The translations under genes were made by a program, and so were the position numbers. Of a stretch of 64,000 nucleotides of DNA, positions 17,020-29,760 are shown one piece after another. The first letter of the stretch is position 1; the number at the start of each line of letters is the position of its first letter. The notes below the pieces were generated by a model, which worked only from the letters and a program-made list of their open reading frames with translations, was not told the origin of the DNA and made no database searches. This DNA is from Thermotoga maritima MSB8 (GTDB lineage: Bacteria > Thermotogota > Thermotogae > Thermotogales > Thermotogaceae). The stretch lies in assembly GCF_000008545.1 (NCBI RefSeq), contig NC_000853.1, forward strand, positions 1,564,465 to 1,628,464, in the 5' to 3' direction.

Positions 17020-17376
17020 ATGCGCGTAAAAAGAGCTGTGCACGCGAAAAAGAAGAGAAAGAAATATTTGAAAGCCGCTAAGGGATACAGAGGTGCTCTC
17101 AGCAGAAGGTACAAACTCGCCAAGCAGATGTACGTAAGGTCGAAATGGTACTCCTATGTTGGAAGAAAGCAGAAGAAGAGAGATATGAGAAAGCTCTGGA
17201 TCACAAGAATCAACATCGCTGCAAGGAACGAAGGACTCAAATACAGCGAGCTCATTCACGGTTTGAAACTTGCCGGCGTTTCCATAAACAGAAAGATGCT
17301 CTCTGAACTCGCGGTGAACGATCCTGAAGCTTTCAAAGAATACGTGAAGATAGCGAAAGAAGCTCTTGCGTCTTGA
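17020..17376 (+). CDS. rplT: Ribosomal protein L20
   Basis: 118 residues, bL20. Family marks are HAKKKRKKYLKAAKGYRG, the long basic N-terminal helix that threads into 23S rRNA, RDMRKLWITRINIAARNEG, and a C-terminal globular domain with GVSINRKMLSELA. L20 nucleates 50S assembly and in several bacteria represses this operon through its leader; the structure at 16164-16259 is the likely target here. ATG at 17020 with GAGGAGGG upstream. Confidence 0.97.
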   Translation: MRVKRAVHAKKKRKKYLKAAKGYRGALSRRYKLAKQMYVRSKWYSYVGRKQKKRDMRKLWITRINIAARNEGLKYSELIHGLKLAGVSINRKMLSELAVNDPEAFKEYVKIAKEALAS

Positions 17377-18095
17377 GGTGTTGAGAATGGAAAAAACGAA
17401 GAAGATAGCTGTGATGAGTGGTAAAGGTGGCGTTGGAAAAACTACTGTAGCGGTGAACCTCGCTGTTGCACTGGCGGCTGAGGGTTACCAGGTTGGTCTT
17501 CTCGATCTCGACCTCCACGGACCAAACGTTCAAAGGATGCTCGGTGTTTCTCTGCCACCTTCCGAAGGTGAAAAGATCGTTCCAGCAAAGTATGGAGATT
17601 CTTTGAAAGTGTTTTCACTAGCAATGATTCTCCAGGAAGGTGCTCCCGTCATATGGAGAGGTCCTCTCAAACACAAGGCGATTGAACAGCTCACAAGAGA
17701 TGTAGAATGGGGTGACCTCGACTACCTGATCTGTGACCTTCCACCGGGAACAGGGGACGAAGCGCTTTCCACCTTTCAAATAATAAAACCTGACGCTGTG
17801 ATAGTCGTTTCCACTCCTCAAAAAGTGGCTGGAGACGATGTGAGAAGAGCGATAAACTTTGTCAAAAGATTGAGTGGAAAGATACTCGGACTGGTGGAAA
17901 ACATGTCCTATCTGGTCTGCCCAAACTGTGGTGAGAAGATATACGTTTTTGGAAAGGGAGAGACAGAAAAACTGGCAGAAGAATTTGGTATCCCTCTCAT
18001 TGCCAGGATACCCATGGATCCAGAGGTGGTTTCCCTCTCAGACGAAGGAAGGCCTGCGGTGGTTTATAAGAGAGGAACCGTAATAGAAGAAGAAT

Positions 18096-22665
<4,570 letters not shown>

Positions 22666-23463
22666 TTAGAACACCTCCACTGCAGTGGTGAGAGCTTTTT
22701 CTATTTTACCCTGTGCCATTTTCGTTGTTCTCACCACTTCTTCGTGTGACAGTCTTCCGTGGGTGATACCGGCTGCCATGTTCGTCACACAGGAGAATAC
22801 AACCACTTTGAGTCCACAATGTTTTGCAGCGATCACTTCTGGAACGGTTGACATCCCAACAAGATCAGCTCCGAGCTTTTCAAAGACGCGTATCTCAGCT
22901 GGCGTCTCGTAACTTGGTCCAAGGACACCGATGTAAACCCCTTCCTTCAGGCTGAGTCTTTCCTGGATTTTCCTCGCCCATTCAGGATCAACAACCGAGG
23001 ACATATCGGGAAACCTCGGACCTATCTTTTCGTCGTTTGGACCTCTGAGAGGATTTCTGAACATGAAGTTTATTATGTCTCTCACCAGAATGATTTCTCC
23101 AGGTTTGAACTCCGGGTTTATCGCACCGGCGGCGTTGGTTACAACGACACCTTTCACTCCCACGTATTTTGCCAGATACACGGGAAAAGCCACCGTTGCT
23201 GGATCGTGACCCTCATAAAGGTGAAACCTTCCTGCCATGATCATAACTGGCTTATCGCTTATTCTTCCAAAAACGAGTTTCCCGCTGTGACCTTCCACGG
23301 TAGGTTGTGGGAAGTGAGGAATATCTTTATAATCTATAATAACAGGGTCTTCCACTTTTTCTATGAAAGGCCCAAAACCGGATCCCAGGATGATCAAAAT
23401 GTCCGGTGAAAGGTTCGTTCTTTCACTTATAAACGTCCTTGCTTCTTCGATCTTTTTCATCAT
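22666..23463 (-). CDS. punA: Purine nucleoside phosphorylase (trimeric type)
   Basis: Cleaves purine ribonucleosides and deoxyribonucleosides with phosphate to base and (deoxy)ribose-1-phosphate for salvage. 265 residues with LGSGFGPF at the N-terminus, PTVEGHSGKLVFG, GRFHLYEGHD, the phosphate and purine site VTNAAGAINP, and GMSTVPEVIAA with SCVTNMAAG. This is the PNP-I pattern of low-molecular-mass trimeric enzymes. Two ATGs lie at 23463 and 23460; GGAGGTGATC is upstream. First gene of a minus-strand set with the DHH protein; divergent from the racemase. Confidence 0.95.
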   Translation of the reverse strand: MMKKIEEARTFISERTNLSPDILIILGSGFGPFIEKVEDPVIIDYKDIPHFPQPTVEGHSGKLVFGRISDKPVMIMAGRFHLYEGHDPATVAFPVYLAKYVGVKGVVVTNAAGAINPEFKPGEIILVRDIINFMFRNPLRGPNDEKIGPRFPDMSSVVDPEWARKIQERLSLKEGVYIGVLGPSYETPAEIRVFEKLGADLVGMSTVPEVIAAKHCGLKVVVFSCVTNMAAGITHGRLSHEEVVRTTKMAQGKIEKALTTAVEVF

Positions 23464-23515
23464 AACTTGTGATCACCTCCACGTAACTATTCTACTATAA
23501 AGTGAGGTGTTGATG

Positions 23516-24577
23516 GTGTATCCCAGGCTTCTGATAAATCTAAAAGAGATAGAAGAAAACGCAAGAAAAGTGGTCGAAATGGCTTCCAGAAGAGGTATAG
23601 AAATAGTTGGTGTTACCAAGGTGACTCTTGGTGATCCCCGTTTTGCGGAAACGCTCAGAAAAGCGGGTATCGGGATACTGGGTGAGTCCAGGATAAGGAA
23701 CGTTCTCAGAATGAAAAAAGCGGGAATCGAAGGACCGTTCATGCTCCTGAGACTTCCCATGATGAGTGAACTTGTTGAAGATGTGAAGCACTTCGATTAC
23801 ATAATGGTCTCCGATCCTGATGTAGCAAAGAAAGTGGATGAGCTCTCCAGAGAGATGAAGAGAAACGTGAAGATCATATACATGATAGACGTGGGAGATC
23901 TCAGAGAAGGTGTTTGGTTTGAGAAGGCCGTTGAAGAAATAGCTCAATGCAGGGGAGCCAACATCGTGGGAATAGGCACCAATTTTGGATGCTACGGTGG
24001 TATCATACCAACGAGAGAAAAGTTCGAAATCCTGCTCGATATAAAGGAAAAGCTGGAAAAAAATCACGGATTCAACATAGAGATAGTCTCCGGTGGAAAC
24101 ACTCCGGCGCTCTACGCACTGGAGAATGGAGAGATTCCTGAGGGAATAAACCAGCTCAGGATAGGAGAGGCCATTGTTCTGGGAAGGGACATAACGAACA
24201 ATCGAGTCATAGACTGGCTTTCTCAGAACACCTTTCTGATCGAGGCTGAAGTGATAGAAGTGAAGGAGAAACCCTCCGTCCCCCTGGGAAAGAGAGGACT
24301 CGATGTCTTTGGAAGGAAGGTTGACTTCGTGGACAGGGGTATAAGGAAAAGAGCGATCTGCGCTCTTGGAGAGCAAGATATAGACAGCAGAGGGCTCATT
24401 CCCGTGGACAAAGGAGTTGAGGTACTGCACGCTTCGAGCGATCATATCGTCCTCGATGTTACGGATTTTGGAGATGTGAAAGTCGGTGACGTGTTCAGAT
24501 TCAGAATGACTTACTCCTGTCTTTTGAAGGCTATGACTTCTCCATTCGTGGAGAAGGTGTATGAACCCTCAATCTGA
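23516..24577 (+). CDS. PLP-dependent amino-acid racemase, fold type III (ornithine/lysine racemase-like)
   Basis: About 353 residues. An alanine-racemase-type TIM barrel is marked by the PLP lysine in IVGVTKVTLGDP near the N-terminus, GESRIRNV, then MIDVGDLREGV, GIGTNFGCYGG, and the phosphate-binding SGGNTPAL. A C-terminal beta domain follows. This resembles the Orr/YhfX group rather than Alr. As I remember, the T. maritima homologue (TM1597) acts as a lysine racemase supplying D-Lys to peptidoglycan; treat this as likely, not proven here. GAGGTG at 23504-23509 best fits GTG 23516; ATG 23513 is the alternative. Confidence 0.85.
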   Translation: MYPRLLINLKEIEENARKVVEMASRRGIEIVGVTKVTLGDPRFAETLRKAGIGILGESRIRNVLRMKKAGIEGPFMLLRLPMMSELVEDVKHFDYIMVSDPDVAKKVDELSREMKRNVKIIYMIDVGDLREGVWFEKAVEEIAQCRGANIVGIGTNFGCYGGIIPTREKFEILLDIKEKLEKNHGFNIEIVSGGNTPALYALENGEIPEGINQLRIGEAIVLGRDITNNRVIDWLSQNTFLIEAEVIEVKEKPSVPLGKRGLDVFGRKVDFVDRGIRKRAICALGEQDIDSRGLIPVDKGVEVLHASSDHIVLDVTDFGDVKVGDVFRFRMTYSCLLKAMTSPFVEKVYEPSI

Positions 24578-24609
24578 GGGGAAAGTCTTAATACGAGGAG
24601 GAAACGGTT

Positions 24610-25179
24610 TTGAACGAAAAAAAACTCGTCGAAGCCCTCAAAAGGAAAGAAGACTGGGCATACGAGGTTCTATACAGAGAATTCGCTCCAAAAATAGGGA
24701 GTATAGCAAAGAGCTTTTTGAACACCGACGATGTGGATGATGTCGTTCAGGATGTGTTTTTGAGGATTTTCAAAGGGATAAAGAAATTCAGAGGTGATTC
24801 GAAGCTCTCTACGTGGATCTACAGGATAGCCGTGAATGTCTGTAAGGACTACCTTCAGAAGTACAAGAAGAGAAACGAGTTTTTGACAGATTTTCAGGAG
24901 AAAGACAACGAGGAAGAAATCTATATCCAGCCAGAAGCGAAAGAGAACGTACTCGATGAAGTGCTTCGCTCAATCACCGCTGAGAGGGTTCAAAAGGCTC
25001 TGGAAAAGCTCTCACCGGAGGACAGGCTGCTCATAAAACTGAGGGATATAGACGGGTTGAGCTATGAAGAAATAGCGTCCGTTTTGCAAAAACCTGTTGG
25101 AACTGTAAAAAGCCGTCTTCACTACGCAAGAAAGAGGCTGGGAAACTTGTTGAAAGAGGGTGAAACTGTTGAAAGATGA
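24610..25179 (+). CDS. rpoE: ECF RNA polymerase sigma factor (sigma-E type)
   Basis: 189 residues. Region 2 (YREFAPKIGSIAKSFL, DDVVQDVFLRIFKGI, FRGDSKLSTWIYRIAVN) and region 4 (ALEKLSPEDRLLIKLRDIDG, LSYEEIASVLQ, VGTVKSRLHYARKRL) are complete; the region between is short, as in ECF factors. TTG at 24610 follows GAGGAGG (24596-24602) by 7 bases. The downstream gene overlaps its end and has one membrane helix, the usual arrangement of sigma and membrane anti-sigma, so activity is probably set by release from that partner. Confidence 0.95.
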   Translation: MNEKKLVEALKRKEDWAYEVLYREFAPKIGSIAKSFLNTDDVDDVVQDVFLRIFKGIKKFRGDSKLSTWIYRIAVNVCKDYLQKYKKRNEFLTDFQEKDNEEEIYIQPEAKENVLDEVLRSITAERVQKALEKLSPEDRLLIKLRDIDGLSYEEIASVLQKPVGTVKSRLHYARKRLGNLLKEGETVER

Positions 25180-25522
25180 CAGATTGAACAGGATTCTTGA
25201 CGGTGAAGAGCCCATAGAGGGGCTTCCTGAGGAACTCCTCAGAGATTACCGAGTTTACAGGGAGGCTATCACTCTCTACAGAATACGATGCGAGTACGTT
25301 CCAAGTGAACGTCTGATGAGGAAGATCCTGAAAAAAAGGCGAAAGAAACTCGTCCTTTCAACAGTTTTCGCTGGGATCGCAGTTTCCCTGCTGCTTCTTT
25401 CTGTAGTCCTCGACATTTTCCCTGTCTCTCCGTCTCGAAAAGTTGTTCAAAAACAAAATCCTGTTGTTAAAGAGTTAATAGATTACATAAAAACAGTGGA
25501 AGTAGTGAGCGATGGATGGTGA
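25169..25522 (+). CDS. Probable membrane anti-sigma factor
   Basis: About 117 residues. A charged cytoplasmic N-terminus of about 65 residues is followed by one hydrophobic helix (VLSTVFAGIAVSLLLLSVVL) and a short outer tail. No zinc-binding HxxxCxxC is present, so it is not a ZAS-type anti-sigma. The assignment rests on position: it overlaps the sigma-E gene by 11 bases, with TTG start at 25169 after GAGGGTG (25156-25162), and precedes an exported protein with a possible LolA/RseB-like fold. The earlier GTG at 25160 lies inside the ribosome binding site. Confidence 0.65.
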   Translation: MKDDRLNRILDGEEPIEGLPEELLRDYRVYREAITLYRIRCEYVPSERLMRKILKKRRKKLVLSTVFAGIAVSLLLLSVVLDIFPVSPSRKVVQKQNPVVKELIDYIKTVEVVSDGW

Positions 25523-25526
25523 TAGT

Positions 25527-26294
25527 GTGAAAAAGTACGTTCTGGTAGTTTTGTTTTTCCTCGCAGCTACGATTTTTGCACTACCTGAAATCGTGGAAAA
25601 GTGGATGTACGCGAACTATTACGCGAAGAGGATAATGGTTGAAATTGGTTTGAAAAGCCGTTTCAGATACGAAGAGGTGTACAAGTGGGGAGCGGACAAG
25701 ATGGTTCTGGTACACGAACCCGTCAGTGTGAACTGGGTGAGACTGGGTCAGAGCTGTTACATGGGATCCGGTACCACCTTGAAGAGATCTCCCATGCTCA
25801 TTCTCGATCTTGAGGATCTTGCCTTCAAGGAGATTCTGCAGGGAAGAGATCTGAAAATTGAAGAAACAAACGAAGGGTACGAGATATACATTCATGACAC
25901 GGGAGAATACCGCGTGCTTCTCTCATCCGATGGATTCCCAAAAGAGATCGAAAGAAACTACATGGACACGAAGAGCAAGCTGATCTACGAAGAAGTGAAA
26001 CCGCTTTCTGCCGATAAGAATGAAATTTTGAAAGACTACACTCTTGTGGACTCTGGAGTGGAATTTCCAAAAGAACTGGTTGACATCCTGAGTAACTTTC
26101 GTTTCCTCATAATCAGAGAAGGAACATCGGGGCTCGAGATAGAAGGTATCTACAAAAACGGTCAGAAGGTAGAGATATTCATAGGAAACGACCTTCCAAA
26201 GGGTGGTTTACAAGTCAACATCAACGGACTCAAGATAGCCATCGTTGCCGATGAAAAAACTCTTGAGGAGATAAAGGTGATTCTTGGACAATGA
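25527..26294 (+). CDS. Exported protein, possibly LolA/RseB-like regulator of sigma-E
   Basis: About 255 residues from a GTG at 25527: signal peptide MKKYVLVVLFFLAATIFALP, then a beta-rich domain (RYEEVYKWGADKMVLVHEP, YEIYIHDTGEYRVLLSSDG) with the half-barrel pattern of LolA/RseB/MucB proteins. RseB-type proteins sit in the periplasm and guard the anti-sigma factor, which fits the location directly after sigma and anti-sigma. The fold call is by eye only. ATG at 25512 is an alternative start with poorer ribosome binding. The stop overlaps the ATG of the next gene (ATGA). Confidence 0.65.
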   Translation: MKKYVLVVLFFLAATIFALPEIVEKWMYANYYAKRIMVEIGLKSRFRYEEVYKWGADKMVLVHEPVSVNWVRLGQSCYMGSGTTLKRSPMLILDLEDLAFKEILQGRDLKIEETNEGYEIYIHDTGEYRVLLSSDGFPKEIERNYMDTKSKLIYEEVKPLSADKNEILKDYTLVDSGVEFPKELVDILSNFRFLIIREGTSGLEIEGIYKNGQKVEIFIGNDLPKGGLQVNINGLKIAIVADEKTLEEIKVILGQ

Positions 26295-27946
26295 GAGCGC
26301 TCATAGTGGACGGTTACATAGACGAGCCCGCCGCCTTTGGTGTCCCACCTTATGTGAGTCCGTACGTCAGGTACCTCGCAGGTGCACTTGTGGTTCATGA
26401 TGTAGAAGTCGATTATGTCACCATAGACAAAATGAGAAAGGAATCACTCTGGGAAATTGCGAACGAATACGATTTTCTTTTTGTTTTTGGTGGAATCACC
26501 GTGCCAGGTCGATACAAGGGCGGAACACCTCTCACCCTTTCAGAGCTTCAGAGGATTCTCAGCATCGCAAGAAGACCCATAAAAATAGTGGGTGGTCCAA
26601 TAGTTGGGGGATATTCACTCAGAGGGGGATCTGTGGCAAGACGATTTGACATACAGGCGGATTATCTGGTGAGTGGAGATATGGAGGCTTTTGTAGTCTC
26701 CTATTTTCAGGGTGTACCCGATCCAGAGGCAAAAAGCGATTATGAGCTGATCGATGCGGTGGCACCTTATGGGGCCGTTGTCCTTGAGAAACATCCGAAC
26801 TTTCCGCATGTCATATGCGAAATAGAAGTCTCGAGAGGTTGTGAAAGAAGAACGTTCTGTTCTTTTTGCACAGAACCGCTTCTCCATGGAAGGTTGAAAT
26901 CTCGAGATGTACAGGCCATACTGAAAGAGATAGAGTCCCTCTACAGAGCTGGATGCAGAGCATTTCGCTTCGGAAGGGCTGCAAATATCTTGGCGTTTGG
27001 ATCTGACAGAAACGGAGGGAAGCCTTCCCCAGAGATCTTGGAAGAGCTGTACTCGGGTACCAGAGAAGTAGCTCCTCATCTGGAAGTTCTCCACACGGAT
27101 AACGCCAACCCATCCTACCTTGTTACATACGAAAAGGAATGTAGAAAGATAGTTGAAACCATTGTCAGATACAACACACCAGGCGATGTGTTCTCCTTTG
27201 GAGTGGAGTCCTTCGACGAAAATGTCCTGAAGAAGAACAACGTTCAGGGTTCGCCGGAAGAGTTTTTGAAAGCCATCGCTGTTGTGAACGAGATAGGTGG
27301 AGTGCGGGTGGATGGAATACCAAAACTCCTTCCCGGTGTGAATCTGATCTTTGGTCTTCCGGGGGAAACGGAAGAAACCCTCAAAAAGAATTATTCATAT
27401 CTGAAGCGCATTCTCGATGAAGGTTATCTTCTGAGAAGGATAAACATCAGAAAACTTCTCGCTTATCCGGGAACTCCGGTATACGAGTATTTAAAGAATA
27501 AAAAGCACAGAATCAAAAGTTATCTTCATGATCAGTGGAAAAGAAGGATAAGGGAAGAGATAGATCGTGAAATGCTGAAGAGAGTCTTCCCTGCCGGCAC
27601 TGTTCTAAAAAAGGTGATAGTTGAGTACAGAGAAGGAAAAACCTCTTTTGGAAGACAGCTAGGGAGTTATCCGATACTCGTCGGCATTCCGGGAAATCAC
27701 AGCGGTGTGCTGGACGTGGTTGTAGTTTCCCATGGCGAACGATCGGTGACTGCCCTGCCTTACCCTTCCTTCATAAACTCCATGTCACTGGAAGAACTCA
27801 CAGCGATCCCAGGGATTGGAAGTGCCCTCGCCAGAAAGATCATTCTGAACCGTCCCTTCAGAAGCTGGGAAGATCTCAAGAAAGTAGTTCCCGCCGAGAC
27901 AGCGAACTTTCTCAGAAATCTTGGCATTTCTTTACAGCAGGTGTAA
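26291..27946 (+). CDS. B12-binding-like/radical SAM protein with C-terminal helix-hairpin-helix
   Basis: 551 residues. The N-terminal 140 follow the cobalamin-binding-like Rossmann layout without the His ligand motif (FGGITVPGRYKGG, KIVGGPIVGG). The radical SAM core has its cluster motif at Cys184, Cys190 and Cys193, that is CX5CX2C rather than CX3CX2C. Then come GLPGETEET and RKLLAYPGTPVYEY, a TRAM-like stretch (about 435-480), and a helix-hairpin-helix near the end (LTAIPGIGSALARKI). This combination matches the mostly archaeal COG1031 group, whose substrate I do not know; TRAM plus HhH suggests a nucleic acid. ATG at 26291 overlaps the upstream stop. Confidence 0.85.
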   Translation: MRALIVDGYIDEPAAFGVPPYVSPYVRYLAGALVVHDVEVDYVTIDKMRKESLWEIANEYDFLFVFGGITVPGRYKGGTPLTLSELQRILSIARRPIKIVGGPIVGGYSLRGGSVARRFDIQADYLVSGDMEAFVVSYFQGVPDPEAKSDYELIDAVAPYGAVVLEKHPNFPHVICEIEVSRGCERRTFCSFCTEPLLHGRLKSRDVQAILKEIESLYRAGCRAFRFGRAANILAFGSDRNGGKPSPEILEELYSGTREVAPHLEVLHTDNANPSYLVTYEKECRKIVETIVRYNTPGDVFSFGVESFDENVLKKNNVQGSPEEFLKAIAVVNEIGGVRVDGIPKLLPGVNLIFGLPGETEETLKKNYSYLKRILDEGYLLRRINIRKLLAYPGTPVYEYLKNKKHRIKSYLHDQWKRRIREEIDREMLKRVFPAGTVLKKVIVEYREGKTSFGRQLGSYPILVGIPGNHSGVLDVVVVSHGERSVTALPYPSFINSMSLEELTAIPGIGSALARKIILNRPFRSWEDLKKVVPAETANFLRNLGISLQQV

Positions 27947-27949
27947 AAT
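27921..27949 (+). promoter_or_regulatory. Promoter of niaR-niaP
   Basis: TTGGCA (27921-27926), a 17-base spacer and TAAAAT (27944-27949). The predicted start is near 27956, leaving only 4-10 bases before the niaR ATGs. The promoter lies inside the 3' end of the radical SAM gene. Confidence 0.75.
27931..27947 (+). promoter_or_regulatory. Candidate NiaR operator overlapping the niaR -10 box
   Basis: TTTACA-N5-TGTAAA is a perfect inverted repeat (27931-27936 and 27942-27947), with weaker outer symmetry GCAT/ATGC at 27924 and 27950. It covers the spacer and -10 box, so a bound repressor would block transcription. NiaR is known to be an autoregulated niacin-responsive repressor; binding here is inferred. 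Confidence 0.65.
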
Positions 27950-27960
27950 ATGCTCGGGTG

Positions 27961-28488
27961 ATGCACATGAAAACCGTTAGACAGGAAAGATTGAAGTCCA
28001 TCGTAAGGATTCTCGAGAGATCAAAAGAACCTGTCAGTGGAGCTCAGCTGGCAGAAGAACTCAGTGTGAGCAGGCAGGTGATCGTTCAGGATATCGCCTA
28101 CTTGAGAAGTCTTGGTTACAACATCGTGGCCACGCCAAGGGGATACGTGCTTGCGGGTGGAAAGTCTGGAGTCTCGAGGCTTGTAGCTGTGAAGCACGCG
28201 CCAGAAGAGATAAAAGAAGAATTACTCTGTGTGGTGAGAAACGGTGGAAGAATAGTCGATGTGATTGTGGAACATCCGGTTTACGGTGAAATAAGAGGTA
28301 TCATCGATGTTTCCTCCGAGGAAGAGGTCTTGAAATTTGTAAACTTGATGGAGATGGCAAAGACAGAACCTCTCTTAACTCTCTCTGGAGGAGTTCATCT
28401 TCACACCATAGAGGCACCGGATGAAGAAACAATGGAAAGAATCATGAGAGAGCTGAAGAAAAAAGGTTTCCTGATAGAGGAGGGATAA
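27961..28488 (+). CDS. niaR: Niacin-responsive repressor NiaR
   Basis: 175 residues: an N-terminal winged HTH (GAQLAEELSVSRQVIVQDIAYL) and a C-terminal 3H domain with three conserved histidines (VKHAP, VEHPVYGE, GGVHLHT), the metal and nicotinate-binding part. It represses NAD biosynthesis and niacin uptake when nicotinic acid is plentiful. The T. maritima protein (TM1602) has a known structure. Start ATG 27961, with ATG 27967 possible; the promoter predicts an almost leaderless mRNA. It is followed by the niaP-like transporter after 3 bases. Confidence 0.95.
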   Translation: MHMKTVRQERLKSIVRILERSKEPVSGAQLAEELSVSRQVIVQDIAYLRSLGYNIVATPRGYVLAGGKSGVSRLVAVKHAPEEIKEELLCVVRNGGRIVDVIVEHPVYGEIRGIIDVSSEEEVLKFVNLMEMAKTEPLLTLSGGVHLHTIEAPDEETMERIMRELKKKGFLIEEG

Positions 28489-28491
28489 AAG

Positions 28492-29760
28492 ATGAGAATA
28501 GACGAAATAGTTGAAAAATACGTGGACAGAAAAACTCAGAGAAGGTTTCTCATCCTCACTTCTATCGCCTGGATGTTCGATGCTGCCGGTGTTATGCTTC
28601 TTTCTTTTGTGCTTCCTTACGTGATAAAGGAATGGAATCTCACCTCTACTCAGGGAGCTACCATAGCAAGTGCTACCTTCCTTGGAATGCTTTTTGGAGC
28701 GCTTTCTGTGGGGTTCGTGGCTGACCTTCTTGGAAGGAAAGTTTCCAATCTGTTCTTTTTCATCGTAACGATCACCTTCACTTTTCTGTCCGGCTTTTCC
28801 TCATCGTTCGAAACTCTTTTAGTTCTGAGAGGCCTTTCGGGTTTTGGGTATGGAGGCTTGATGCCTTCGTTCAACGCGTATCTTGCAGAATTCACGAGTA
28901 TCAGACTCAGGGGAAGGTATCTTGTGCTTCTGGAGTCGAGCTGGGCGGTTGGGAGTATACTGATAGGACTCTTCGCAGTGAATGTTCTCCCGAACTGGAG
29001 ATGGGTCTTCTGGATCTTCTCCATCGGGTACCTTTTTGTTCCGGTGTTTCTTAGGATGCCCGAAACCCCAAAGTACGCGTTTTTGAAGGGTGGAAAAGAA
29101 GCGCTGGAGAGGTCTCTGGGTAAAAGAGTGGAGGAAGAGGTGGAGCTTCCAAAAAAAGAGAAAGTTCCCATCCTGGCTCTTTTGAAGAGGGAACATTTGA
29201 AAGACACAGTTGTGATCTGGATAGCGTGGTTCGTTGTGAGCTTCGTGTATTACGCTCTGTTCACCTGGGCTCCCAGGATCTTCTCCTCGCTGGGTGTGAG
29301 TGTTGTCAAATCTTCCTGGTTCACATTCTACATGATGGTGGCACAGCTTCCCGGGTACCTTTCGGCAGCCTACTTCATAGAAAAATGGGGAAGAAAGGCT
29401 TCTCTTGGTGTTTACTTCATAGGAACAGGACTTGCCGCTCTGCTGTGGGCCAACGTGAGAGGAGATGCTTCGCTTCTTGCAGCTGCTTTGGTCCTTTCTT
29501 TCTTCTGTCTTGGAGTGTGGGGACTGGTCTACGCTTACACACCGGAGCTGTATCCCACGTCGCTCAGGGGGACTGGAAACGGAGCAGCGGGAGTATGGGC
29601 AAGGATAGCGGGTATAATAGCTCCTTACTACACAGGCTTCATGATGGAGAAAGGAAAAAGCATCGCGGAAACCCTCGCATGGATCTCCGCGATGGCAATG
29701 TTTGCCGGTGTGATCGTTCTGATATTTGGAAGAGAAACAAAGGGGAAATACGTGGATTAA
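28492..29760 (+). CDS. niaP: MFS transporter, probable niacin transporter NiaP
   Basis: 422 residues with twelve predicted membrane helices. Major-facilitator marks are GFVADLLGRKVSN between helices 2 and 3, RGLSGFGYGGLMPSFNAYLAEF in the first half (helix 4-5) and FIEKWGRKAS in the second half, with PETPKY at the central loop: the sugar-porter/NiaP subfamily. Direct linkage behind niaR makes nicotinate or nicotinamide the likely substrate. ATG at 28492 with GGAGGG upstream. The stop overlaps the end of pyrH by three bases. Confidence 0.85.
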   Translation: MRIDEIVEKYVDRKTQRRFLILTSIAWMFDAAGVMLLSFVLPYVIKEWNLTSTQGATIASATFLGMLFGALSVGFVADLLGRKVSNLFFFIVTITFTFLSGFSSSFETLLVLRGLSGFGYGGLMPSFNAYLAEFTSIRLRGRYLVLLESSWAVGSILIGLFAVNVLPNWRWVFWIFSIGYLFVPVFLRMPETPKYAFLKGGKEALERSLGKRVEEEVELPKKEKVPILALLKREHLKDTVVIWIAWFVVSFVYYALFTWAPRIFSSLGVSVVKSSWFTFYMMVAQLPGYLSAAYFIEKWGRKASLGVYFIGTGLAALLWANVRGDASLLAAALVLSFFCLGVWGLVYAYTPELYPTSLRGTGNGAAGVWARIAGIIAPYYTGFMMEKGKSIAETLAWISAMAMFAGVIVLIFGRETKGKYVD

